Source of the DNA: Camillea tinctor
Taxonomy: Eukaryota; Ascomycota; Sordariomycetes; Xylariales; Xylariaceae
Assembly: GCA_022578605.1 (NCBI GenBank)
Contig: MU394080.1
Coordinates: 310,001 to 374,000 of the forward strand
DNA: 64,000 nucleotides
Direction of reading: 5' to 3'
Under the pieces are notes generated by a model. That model was not told where the DNA came from. It ran no database searches and saw nothing but the letters and a program-made list of their open reading frames with translations. The position numbers were made by a program, and so were the translations under genes. Below are positions 11,479 through 22,041 of this stretch, one piece after another (the first letter of the stretch is position 1; every line of letters begins with the position of its first letter).

Positions 11479-13903
11479 TGTTTTTTTTTTTATATTCATT
11501 TTTTTTTTTTTTTTTTTTACCGCCCCTCGTCAAATAATTTTTTTTTAATACCTTCCCTCTTTTTTATTTTACCAAACCCCCCCCCCCCCCCCCCCCCCCT
11601 TTCTCTCTCCCGTTCGACTCGTGTTTGATAGAATGATCATAACCCAAGAAGTCCATCTATCTCCGCCAAGGAGGAATTGATATGTTTTGTATAATGAAAT
11701 TCTCAGGGTATAGTTAATATCTCACCCTCCACATTGATTATTTATTTTCTTGTGTTCTGCACCATGTTTCAACAATATTCACCATCCCTACCTACCTATC
11801 CACCTCTATATCCCATCCACCCCGCCGCATGTATGCACGTAGGGTGTTACCGTGATGATTTCCGTGCCTCACATTTACATTTCAACTTCACTTCACCTAC
11901 AGGGCGACACTTACGTACTCCCCTTCTCTGCCTACCTATCTACTCACACACCGGCCTTCCAACACAGCCTGACTTCTGGTACATACAACAGTCGTCCCAC
12001 CTATATGTGGTGTGTAGTATATAATTGATCACATTCCAACTGCTGTCTCTACTGTCACGGAATAAAAGAAAGAAGGAATGGCGCTAAGGACAACCAAAGA
12101 AAGAAAAAGGGTAGATAAGCACCACCGCCCCGGATCTGGATCGGTTGAGTGTGGCGAGATTCCTTTCTTTCTCTGTGGATCTGAATCTGACCTACATGCT
12201 TCAGGTACATTACGTACATGGTAGGAATATAAGGGGGTGATTATATGTGGCACTCGATGCCGGTAGGTAGGCAAGTAGGTAGACTCTATGTAGGACTTTA
12301 GACTTAGACGGCCTTCGTTTTTGGGTTCACTTTGACTCGGTGTAGTTATATTGAGAATCGGCAAGGTAGTAGGTGCCTATCTAGGTAAATAATATTATAA
12401 AGAGGTATGCGGGCCAATGGACGTTCTTAACCTAAACCGATGTTGACTGAATTGGGTCGTTAGCCTGGTATTTTTTTTTTTAAAAAGAGGAAACCAATGA
12501 TGTTTATATAGTTTAGACTTTAGAGGGGGGGAGGGGGGGGAGAAGATATTGATCAAGAAGGAAAGGGGCTGTAGTATATGTCCGGCTACGCCTGTCCACC
12601 AGCTCATTTTTTGTATTTTGCTCACTTCAGTTCACAGTACTGACTACCTATGGATGGTGAGTTTAGGAGAGGGCTGCGTAGGTTGAGGCAGATGAACAGG
12701 AAGACGAATGGGGAGCCTATCTTCCTTCTCCTCTCGCCCCCTTCCCTTCACACCGGCTTCAGTGGGACCTACCTACCTCCCTTGCCATCCATCCTCTTCG
12801 GTCCTATATTATACCATACCTGTGTCTCCTACCCACCTCCGCGCCCCAGTGGCCCCGTGGGAATAGATATACTTATTTCTATATAATACTATTTTCATAT
12901 TGCTGTACTCTGATCCTACAGGCAATGTATGTGATACGATATGACCGACAACCATGGTACGACATATAAAATCCTACCGAAAGAGAACTATATAGGTGTA
13001 TATATGAGATCTAGGTATATATATTTGGTGGAAGATGAGGGGTGAGAGGGCCTAGGCTCACTGGGATAGAGGTGATGAGGTCTCGGGATGGGGCGGGATG
13101 GGGGCTCGGGGGTTACCGAGCGCGTAACTCGACTGGTAATGCATATAAGATAGAAATAGAGTCTTATATGGGGAGGTAGGTAGTTAATAATACGCCTACA
13201 GGCTGGCTTTGTTGTCATCTTTCGGTAATATTTGTGAACAGTATCTCGGTACTTGCCGGCCGGCCGGCTCCTCCTAGAAAGTCGAGTACTACCTACCGTT
13301 GCACCCGAGGCTTTCGGTTTACCGTACGGCTTTTCTGCAACATATAGAATGTGATGTATATGCCGGTGTTTTGCCAAGTACCCAACCTAAAACTAACACA
13401 AGACCAGCCTTTAAGCCAATGTGGTAGAGAATATAACTATCTTATAACATGCCATGTTAGGAGTTACTTGCTGCGCGGTTTGGACGTAGGAAAATGGTGT
13501 AATCTGCTATAGGATTGTGACCTACGACTAGGCGAATCTATCATTTCCTACGTGAAATCTATTTCCCGAGTATTTCCTCAGCAGAATGTGGACTATACTA
13601 TGATAATGATAATTGGGCATTATCAAGGATCCCGTCATTGTCTTCTGAGTCTAGCTATATGAGTTAGAAGTTGCATGGCCCAATGCTATGAAGTTCAATG
13701 GAAACAGCCGATAGGACTATGTACTACGAGTAGTAGTTGGTACATGCTGCAGAGCCATTAATGCTACCTACATTATACATAACCCATGCTTAAGTGCTCT
13801 TGGAATTGAGAATGAAACGTGCTAAGGTATTGTACCCAGCATCCGACTTGAGAACGACTAGACTATCCGAGATAGCTCCGATTAATGGGGCAGGTGCAGT
13901 AGA

Positions 13904-14903
13904 TCACTTGGTTACGGTAGCTTGGCCGGGGTCGATCTTGAGGGAGAAGTCTACATGCGGCGTGCCTTGGTGAATAGAGCTCGTCGAAATTATGTCGATG
14001 TCTGGGAGAGGGGAAGGGGGTCATTAGCTTGTTGGTCTCGAGAGAGTGTGCATTGTTTAGGAGCTTACCGTTGTTGGCGTAGTCAAATACATTGTCTTCA
14101 CGCAAACCGCCACTCACTTCGAGCAAGAACTCTCGCTTCCCTTTCCACTTTTCCCGTAGGCTCTTGGCGGCAATCTTGACCCCCTCGCCTGTGAAGTTAT
14201 CCAACATGATGACATCTGCACCGGCAGCGATTGCTTCATCTGCCTCCTCCTCGTTCTGTACCTCAACCTCAATCTTCAAAGAAAACCCAGCGACCATCTT
14301 GGCGGTCCGAACCGCGTCGGTGATGCTGCCCCGGCTCCAGACGTGGTTGTCCTTCAACATGATCATAGAGCTTAGGTCCATGCGATGGGTATCGGCACCG
14401 CCAACCAGCATACCGTACTTCTCGACAAGGCGAAATCCGGGGGTGGTCTTCCGCGTACCGGCCAATATTCCTTCGTAGCCAGCGCTCCTCAGGCTCAGCA
14501 AAAGGTTCCGACTGACAGTAGCAATGCCTGAACATCTAGCTAGCAAGTTCAATCCCACGCGTTCGGCCAACAACAGGCCTCGCGCGGGCCCCGTCACCGT
14601 GGCTACCTTCGTCTTCTTGGACCCGTCGTGAGCTCTGTTTATATAGCTTCCCTCAACGGCATGCCACACAACCGTACACCCGCACTGCTTGAAGATCTCG
14701 TCGAAGAAGGGGACACCGGCAATGATGCCAGCGCTCTTGGCCCACAGGGTGGCGGTACGAGTGTGCTCTCCTACGACGTAACCGGCATAGTCGTAGGACG
14801 GGGTGTCTTCGGCGAGCCAGGCGGTGATCTGGGATTTCCAGCTCGGGGGTAGGAGGTGCTCTAGGGAGCCGTGGTGGATGGGTTGGTCGCTGTGGGTATG
14901 CAT
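13904..14903 (-). CDS. BNA6: Nicotinate-nucleotide pyrophosphorylase (quinolinate phosphoribosyltransferase)
   Basis: Two exons, 14903-14069 and 14001-13904, with a 67-nt intron (14068-14002, GTAAGC...CCCAG), give 310 residues, normal for the family. The enzyme converts quinolinate and phosphoribosyl pyrophosphate to nicotinate mononucleotide, CO2 and pyrophosphate, the committing step of de novo NAD synthesis from tryptophan. Signatures are GTRKTTPGFR at 149-158 (PRPP/quinolinate-binding), HRMDLS at 173-178, MLKDNH at 182-187, an EVEVQN strand and DVIMLDNF. Splicing restores the conserved C-terminal strand (IDIISTSSIHQG), whereas reading through the intron gives an unrelated tail, which supports the intron. 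No other NAD-pathway gene is near. The symbol is the yeast name. Confidence 0.95.
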
Positions 14904-14968
14904 TGGGATTGAAAAGGGAGGAGGGGGGGGGGGGTTTCTTTTTCAGGGTTGCTTGTTGATATTAATTG

Positions 14969-15016
14969 TTGGTGTTGGTGTTGGTGTTGGTATTGGTGTT
15001 GGTGTTGGTGTTGATG
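14969..15016 (+). repeat. Eight tandem TTGGTG hexamers in the QPRTase 5' flank
   Basis: Eight head-to-tail hexamers, two with one substitution, 66-113 nt upstream of the QPRTase start. On the coding strand this is (CACCAA)n, probably in the promoter or 5' UTR. A poly-G run precedes it near 14921. Confidence 0.9.
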
Positions 15017-15774
15017 TTGTTTTGGTGGAAGTGAGGGAGTACTAGTACTATTAGGTCAAGGAAGTACTTCTATTAGTAGGTAGGTGTTGGTAGGTTATGC
15101 TACCTAACCTTAAAGTTAAATCTGGTGGTTAGAGATGTCAAAAAGATGAAGTCACCGGGTGTCTTCGGGATCGTCCTGTCCTATTAAGCCGTTTCAATCC
15201 GCGAGGAAGGCATCTTATTCCGCGGGGGGGCAAATACAGTGGGTGTCAGCTGTCAAAGCATGGACTATGTAGGTTAGAAACCTGCTTAGGTAAGAGTCAA
15301 AGGTACCTAGGTAAGTTCCACTCTCTCTTACATAAGTATTCACTCATTCTCCCTTCTTCACGTGCATATAGACATTCCCATGGTCATTATTATCATTGGA
15401 TATCCAGAAGGAACGCATCCAATTATTTACAATTCATTATGATAGAAGTCGTAGCTCCTCATCCCGCGACGCGACCAGGTAGAACAACTCCCTGACACCT
15501 CCTCATTAGAATTCCACCAACATCGTGTTTTTGGGTTGCATCAACTTTCTTGTACGTTAAGCAAAGCGCAACGAGACTTCATGGTAGGCTCATGCCGTCA
15601 ACGTTCTGATTGCAATATTCTTCTTCACACTGTTCCTTATTCATCACATCTGTTTTCTCCTTCGTCGTCTCTCCGTCTCCTCCTATAGCTTGTAGTTCTG
15701 TGTATGACTTGTTGTTCTAGTTAGTACGAATGAACTTACAAAATGCCCAACATTCATACTTATATCTCATGGTA
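15017..15774. other. Intergenic
   Basis: No gene is seen. It contains one copy of TACCTAGGTA (15304-15313) and pyrimidine-rich stretches. The second exon of the hypothetical gene to the right would fall here, around 15660-15720. Confidence 0.5.
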
Positions 15775-16212
15775 TCAGTCACTCACCTTCTCTGTTTCAG
15801 TAGGCTGGGTAGACTGAGTAGACTGGCTGTCCTGGGAACATCGCCTGCCATCAGAGTCGAATGGCTCGAGGCATGTTGTGTCGGGTTCACATCTCTCGAT
15901 GCACACTTGATTTTTCTGGCCTGGCACTGGCGGGTCAAGTGTTATCCTGCACACAGCACCATACGGCAGGTACTTGGACACCCAGGCCTGCTTAATCTCG
16001 TGTATAAGATCATTGTCCTGCGGGTCTAATCGCATCCGGAGAAGGTAGTTACTTTCATAGACGACTTGGCCATACTGATGCAGGTCCCAGTCTCGTTTCT
16101 TCCTGGACGGTATGGCGCAGAAGCGGCATGAGATCTTTCTTAGAACAGGTGACTCTGCCTCAAAATCCCTAATAAGGTTGATATCATCTAGGTTATAGAA
16201 GGTATCGACCAT
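15775..16212 (-). CDS. Hypothetical protein (first exon; probable intron at 15786)
   Basis: I do not recognise this protein. The open frame codes for 145 residues if unspliced. A consensus donor (GTGAGT) follows Glu-Lys codons at 15787 in phase 0, and a perfect TACTAAC branch sequence lies about 65 nt further on. The C-terminus is therefore probably encoded by a short downstream exon near 15660-15720, whose acceptor I cannot fix. Visible features are a charged, Tyr/Leu-rich N-terminal half with two Cys (CRFC) and a Gln/Ser/Thr-rich tail. There is no signal peptide or membrane segment. Good splice signals argue that it is, or recently was, a gene. It is divergent from the hypothetical gene at 16831. 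Confidence 0.45.
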   Translation of the reverse strand: MVDTFYNLDDINLIRDFEAESPVLRKISCRFCAIPSRKKRDWDLHQYGQVVYESNYLLRMRLDPQDNDLIHEIKQAWVSKYLPYGAVCRITLDPPVPGQKNQVCIERCEPDTTCLEPFDSDGRRCSQDSQSTQSTQPTETEKVSD

Positions 16213-16830
16213 ATTGTATGTTGGTTGTGCTTGACTCGGATCCTTTCCTGGCGATGGTGTATCAAGTCGGGTATCTTAAGGAAACAGCACTTTGTTTTTA
16301 TTGTAAGAGCTAAGTATATCAAAGTGAAGGAAGGATGGTAGGTACAAGAGTTTTGTAGTTGTGCTTTGTTTGGTATTGTACTTGAGAGTCAGGTGTGGAA
16401 GTGGTCATGCGGGTAAACAGATCGTACATGTATTTCAATAGGTAATTCTGCATTTCAAGATTCTCCCTCCCTCAAATATATAAATCACCACCTAGGTAGT
16501 TAATGCGCAAGCTAGCATCTCCATACCTGCTTCCATATGTGTATCTAGAAGGACATTCACCCCAGGAGTGCCTGCACCATTTAATGCAAATGTTGCCCTG
16601 GTAACCTGGGAAGAATTAGGTATTTAAGCAGCATGTTAAAGCACGTCCAACTCTATCCGGGCAATTTACATTTTCTTTCCATTTCGGGAGAATATAATAC
16701 TCCTGTCTGAGAAATAATTAATAGACCTGCATGCTTGTTCTGGCATCCTCTTGCACTTCACTCCACGGCTTCAATGTCGACCTACACACCCAGTCATTAA
16801 TACAGTGTCACTATATTTTTACAAGACAAG
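16213..16830. other. Intergenic between divergent hypothetical genes
   Basis: An AT-rich interval of 618 nt with one ACCTAGGT word (16490-16497). No gene is seen; it presumably carries both promoters if the flanking genes are real. Confidence 0.5.
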
Positions 16831-17956
16831 ATGCAAAGGCAACAGCCGCGAGGGAAGGAAAACCTTCGGGTATATGAAGTCCATGCCATGGCATCGGCTC
16901 TATTCATGATACACTCGATCCCAGGTCTTCAACAGTTATTTTCCAGAATAGATACCACTATCGCACACCTTAATAATCCAAAAACAGAGATCCTTGATAT
17001 AATGCAGACCAATTGCCTCTGCTCTGAGCTGAGGGAGACTTTACGGCATATCCAACAGGAATGGTATCACCTTTTATTTTCCCAGATCGATAGACTGGTT
17101 GTGAGTCTTAGAAACACATGCACAGATCCAAAGGAACGCAGTGCTGATTATCTTACCTTAGAATGCTGCGTATGGTTATCATTTGATCAACCCGCTACAT
17201 GGGAATGGATTCTGCCCAGACTTGACCTGGCTACTCAATATCAGCGACCACGTCTCGGTACGACAGATGTCCCTAGGGGAGCCTTCTCCACATGCTTCTT
17301 CACTAGGTCAGCACTTCAAGAGGTGGACAGCAGAGAGGTCTTGCCTCGCAGATATCCTTGGGATCAATGGATTAATTCATTCACCCTGCTCAGCCTGTGC
17401 GATTTACAGATGTGCTAGCACAAGCACGTTAGTCTTAACCTGCCAACCAAGCAAAGACTTACACCCCGGTACTGCGAAAGCTCCTAAGCTGTGGGCTCTA
17501 CTCGATAGAGATCTCCTTAGATCACAACAAGAAACCCATTGTAGACACGGGGCATTTCCGACGCGCCATTCTCTTCTCCAAACGAGCCAGTTCATAGTTG
17601 TGCAATTTGTAACTGAGAGGCGACTGACGAGGATCGATTTTGAGGGAGCCACTGCATATGGCTTTCCTATTGAAGACCTCCAAGGGGTTGTTCGTATAGC
17701 GCCATACGTTCTCGTTGCCATCAGTGGTGTGAACGTTCCTTCTGGCGACATTTGGGATACCTACACAAGAGTCCAATATTCTACTGGTGAAAACTGGCTT
17801 TTATTCAACATAAATACAATGCCTCCTACAGTAAAGCAGCCGTGGGATAGAGATAATGAGGTACGCTATGATTTCCTGACTATCTGTAGTATATCGGGTT
17901 CACAGAAGAACTGCTCCCTCACCCCCGCCCCCTCCCCTTACCTATCGAATATATGA
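16831..17956 (+). CDS. Hypothetical gene in two overlapping frames (intron or frameshift unresolved)
   Basis: I do not recognise the product. A 195-codon frame starting with ATG (16831-17418) overlaps a second open frame (17183-17956) that continues for more than 500 nt. Both look protein-like: few simple-sequence runs and mixed hydrophobic and charged composition. The likeliest explanation is one gene switching frames through an intron between about 17170 (donor GTATGG) and 17312 (an acceptor in the right phase). A frameshift in a decaying gene is also possible. No motif, signal peptide or membrane segment stands out. Because neither junction nor stop can be confirmed, only the overall extent is given. 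Confidence 0.35.
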
Positions 17957-20900
17957 CTAATTAACATGTTAATATTAGACATATGATGTCAAGTTCCTGA
18001 TATTTGAGTCACTTGAGAGTTGGAACAATCCTTGCCGCCATTTGTACTAAGCGTGTTCTTCCTGGTAGACTACATCTAGAACTAGGGGGACGATGGACCT
18101 AGCAAGGCTAAAAAGATAGAGAACGGCGAAGAAGATGCTGACTATGGACTTCTATTGAGGATAGACAGAGCTTGTGCAGTTTCTAACGGGATATAGTTAT
18201 GGATGAGCATAGATAAACCTGACAAGGGTGGAAGACAGAGAATGGGTTTGTTCTATAATATAAGTCTGATCAGGAACTAACGGTTGTACCCTACACTCCC
18301 AACTGTCTAACTTTTTCTCTCTACTTTCATATCCTAACAGGCAGATGCTTGTGCTGCAGATGTAAGCCTCGTGCACATGACTAGAACAACACACAGGAAG
18401 TGGCTTTTAATGAGCACATAGAGATACGTGTCTTTCAGGAGACAAAGGGACTACTATAATCATGTAGATTGTGGGATATGCTGCCTCCATTAGTTGGTAA
18501 TGTGTTCTTCTGCACAAGGACAACGTTTACCACCTAAGCCCCATACCTTCCCCCACATTCTGACACTTGTTGGTATCTGCAATCGTTGTTTTTTCCGCCC
18601 AAAGTCCGGTTTTGTTGTAGTAACAATGTTAATTAATTATTTGGCCAACTTTGGTTTGCCTGCCCTTCGTTACCTACATACCTACGCAGGGATAAGTCGT
18701 ATTCGTACATCTAATACCAAAGGGGGTACATAGAATGAGATGTACCTACGAATTTGTACCGTGTAAAAGAATTGTTTACCTACTAAGATTAAGCAGGTCT
18801 TGAAGATAGAATATCCTAGTTTGAGGTATTTCATGCTAGGAATGAATAATGATAATCCTGAGCCTCTCGAAAAGATGGAAAACAACGCCTGCACTCTCTC
18901 TTACGATGATATGAGATTCACACATTGTTGGATGAATGTTCGAGAGAAATAAATGGTTCATAATCCTGTTTTATCCCCTGCATTTCAAATCAGTAATTTC
19001 CCTAGGGCGGACAATGCCGTGGGAAGAGGGTGATATATCCTTAGTTAGTGGTTTTCTTTTCCTTTCTGTGATATAACCTAGGTGAACTTTGAATAGGCAT
19101 CGACTCCTATTTGCTTGCTCGCCTATGTTTCCCCCTACCCCTTCCGCTAAGAAACTAGGAAAACACAGCCCGGGATGCGAGATGAAGGCGAAGCACCTAC
19201 CAGCTTGGTCCGATCATCGCGTCGGTCGCGTACCTACACAGATATATACGGAACATGCATCCTACTATCTATTTCGATTTTCTTTTATTAAAGGGCGCTC
19301 TGATGGATGCTGCGGCTTGCTAATCGGGTACGGCGTCTCCTCAAGAAAAGGATTCTGGTAATCCGTACTTAGGTAGGTAGGCACATTGCGTATGCCATGC
19401 CCCATCTTTTCACTATTTGATGCTACGTCGGAAGCCCCTATCTAAGTAGGGTATAACGATGCGTTTCTATATTGGTGTATTAGTTTCTTCTGCCCCTGGG
19501 TAAAAGCAGGAATTCAAATACTTGCTTTGGTAGGTATTTCGCGCCATTTGTCACGGCGCGCATTGCGCCTCGTGCACATGTGCGGGTGACAATGTGAGAT
19601 CCAATGTGATTTTTATTTTATTTTTATTTTTCATTCCGTTTCCTTCCAAAGAGAAACTAGATGCTAGTAAGTATTCAAAGAAAAAGGAATGGGATTATCT
19701 CACAGATTTGTTATACGTACGCGCATATTATCTTTTTTGCCTCAACCCCGCAGAGAGAAGCATGGTGCGATAGATACCAAGCGCCGAGAAATGAGTGCAA
19801 TGCTTTCGCGGGGTGTGACGGCGGTGGTGGCTTATGGGTGATAACACAAATGCGCGGAAGACGCGGCTTGGACGATCCAACGCATATTTGTCTCTCCATA
19901 GGTACCTATATCAATATCAATGGCGATGCCGCGGTATTTGTTAAATGCATTGATACTTGTCCAAGGAAGTGAGATAGGGGTGCGGCCAGTCAGTGAGTCA
20001 GTCGGTCAGTTATGTGCGTATGGACACGTATAAAACCTATGTAGGTCTTGTCTGATAACTTCTTAGATCTGAGGAGACGACGTAATTATAATAGGTAATG
20101 AGTAGGTAAAATGGTCAGATTCTTATAAGTATATATAGGTATCGCTATATATAATACCTTGAATATACACACCTAACCCAGGAGACCCAGGAGCAATAGG
20201 AGCAGTACCATATGGCCCCCAAACTGGAGGAACCTGCGTAATCGGAGCAAGACAACAGCACAAATGACTAGTAAGTGATATGGAATTTCTCCGACGGAAT
20301 AAGCAGTAGATGTTTTCTATCCTTTTCATGGTGCGATGACGTCTACCTCTTTCCGTTTATTATATCGGCCCTTCTCGAATGGCGCCTCGATTGGGTAAAT
20401 GCTCTCTCTGGTATAGCTTCGGATTAGTAGTCTGACTCAGTATTCATGAGAAATATTAGGTATGAACTAAGAAAGAGGGCAGGTGGTGTGAGCTGGTAAG
20501 GTCTAAGTTATTAGAATTTCCGGATTTGGCGAAGAGGATGAGATCTAAGTGGTGGTGGTGGTGGTGAGGTGAGGTGAAGTATCTGTGTGAGAGAAGTGGA
20601 TCAAGAAAAGAGGAGGAACCGGAATAAGAAAAACCGGGATAAGGTCCCAACATCGTGATTGGCACGGCACGGACGGGCTAGTATGTAGATGCTTTTATCG
20701 TCATCCTTGTTGCAGTTCGGCGATAACATCCTTGCAATGATATGGGATTATTACAGCAGAAAGGAATGTTCGTGGGGTTGATGTAACCATATTTAACCAA
20801 CCCACCCGGTTACTGGGGAAGAGCCTCATTTAGACACGAAATACCGAGGTTGAATTGTAGGCAAAAGGAAGCGTGTCCGGAACTGACATAATACCAGAAA

Positions 20901-21426
20901 AGGAACACCAACAGGCTGGCTAAGCGATGAGGAATATCCACAGCTAGGGGGGAAACACCAGCTACTATGTAGGGTCAACACTCTTTAGCCAAATCCACAA
21001 AGAAGAGGAAAAACCACCGCTGACGCCACTTAAGTCTATAAAAATATATTGTAAGACAATCTACTAATCTGTATATCGTCTCTGGTAGCGAGTGAAGAAA
21101 AACCCAAGTTCCCACTAACTCCATTCCCAATGCTAATGCCGCGCTATCTAGATTCCACTAAGTTGACAAGTAGGTATGTAGTTAATGAGAGGCGTAGTAA
21201 GTAGATGCTATTCGGCATCCCATTCAGTACCAGGTCGGAGGCACGGACCAGTGTCGCAACATGGTCTCAACGGCCGTTGTCCACTCATACTGGAAATACT
21301 GGGCAAGCTGATCGGCCTCTTCCTGAGAGGGATCGCGGCCTCCCCACATTTCCCTCCGCCACGACTCTGATTGCGCATACGCAGGGATCAGGTTCCTGCT
21401 AAGGGATCAGCCAAAGATCGATGTTT
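17957..21426. other. Gene-free intergenic region
   Basis: About 3.5 kb with only short, conflicting open frames. No RNA gene or recognisable transposon remnant was seen. Composition alternates between AT-rich and balanced. Confidence 0.5.
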
Positions 21427-22041
21427 TCACGAGAGCCGCATAAATAACCCTCTTATCAGGAAGGAGGGGTCAAAGTATCTAAGTGCTTGAAGATTGAAGA
21501 TGGAGGCAGGAATAAGAGAATAGAGGGTGAAAGGTGATCGGGACTTGAACTTACTCGTCGCGAATCTTCACCAAGCATAGCCATGCCAAGTTCCAACTGC
21601 GGTTCGAGTTAGGATCGTTCCGGACCTGGCGGTACGCCTCTTCAACGAGCTCCCCGGATATCGGGTAGTTGGGCGTCAGGCCTCGCAGCTCGGTCAGAAA
21701 CTGGTTGCTGTTGACGTAGTAGTCCCACGCCGCGGTCATAGGCTCCTGGAACGCCTGCGCATCCGCCTCGTCCTCGCAGGTGGCCGCTACTCTCTCAATG
21801 CGGCAGAGCTCCGTTAGCGTGTTCACGCGGTGAGTGCGGAGCGACTCAATAAGTTGCTGGACGGAGGACTATTGGAAGGTTCGGTTAGATGTCCGCTCTC
21901 CATGTCTTTTTCTGGAGAGGTAGAGGAAGAAGGGGGAAATTGAGGACAGGGGAGGGATAGAGGGGTATAGCGGTTTATTACAAAATAAAATCCGTTACGC
22001 ACTTGGCTTGACCGTCCCTTCTTGCTGCTTCGTGAGCTCAT
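21427..22041 (-). CDS. Small hypothetical protein, three exons
   Basis: Not recognised. The best model has exons 22041-22003, 21868-21555 and 21478-21427, giving 134 residues with all phases closing. The second donor is a perfect GTAAGT and its acceptor is CACTTAG; the first donor is the weaker GTGCGT. The N-terminus is short, basic and Ser-rich. It is followed by a Leu-rich helix-like segment (SSVQQLIESLRTH), an acidic stretch with Cys, and a Trp-containing C-terminal half (SWNLAWLCLVKI). There is no signal peptide or membrane span, so it is probably intracellular. It stands alone, with about 3.5 kb and 6.1 kb of gene-free DNA on either side, which suggests a lineage-restricted gene. Without the second intron the protein would end 17 residues earlier. 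Confidence 0.5.

Larger units (their letters stand above)
9256..13903. other. Gene-free intergenic region containing an assembly gap
   Basis: No supported gene on either strand. It contains simple repeats, long homopolymers (G19 at 10610-10628, C23 at 11577-11599) and the large gap. Open frames crossing the gap are artefacts of unknown bases. Confidence 0.6.

Noticed and set aside
10608..11628. Several open frames of about 265-315 codons spanning 10608-11628 on both strands
   Set aside because: They consist almost entirely of the 751 unknown bases and have no real sequence support.
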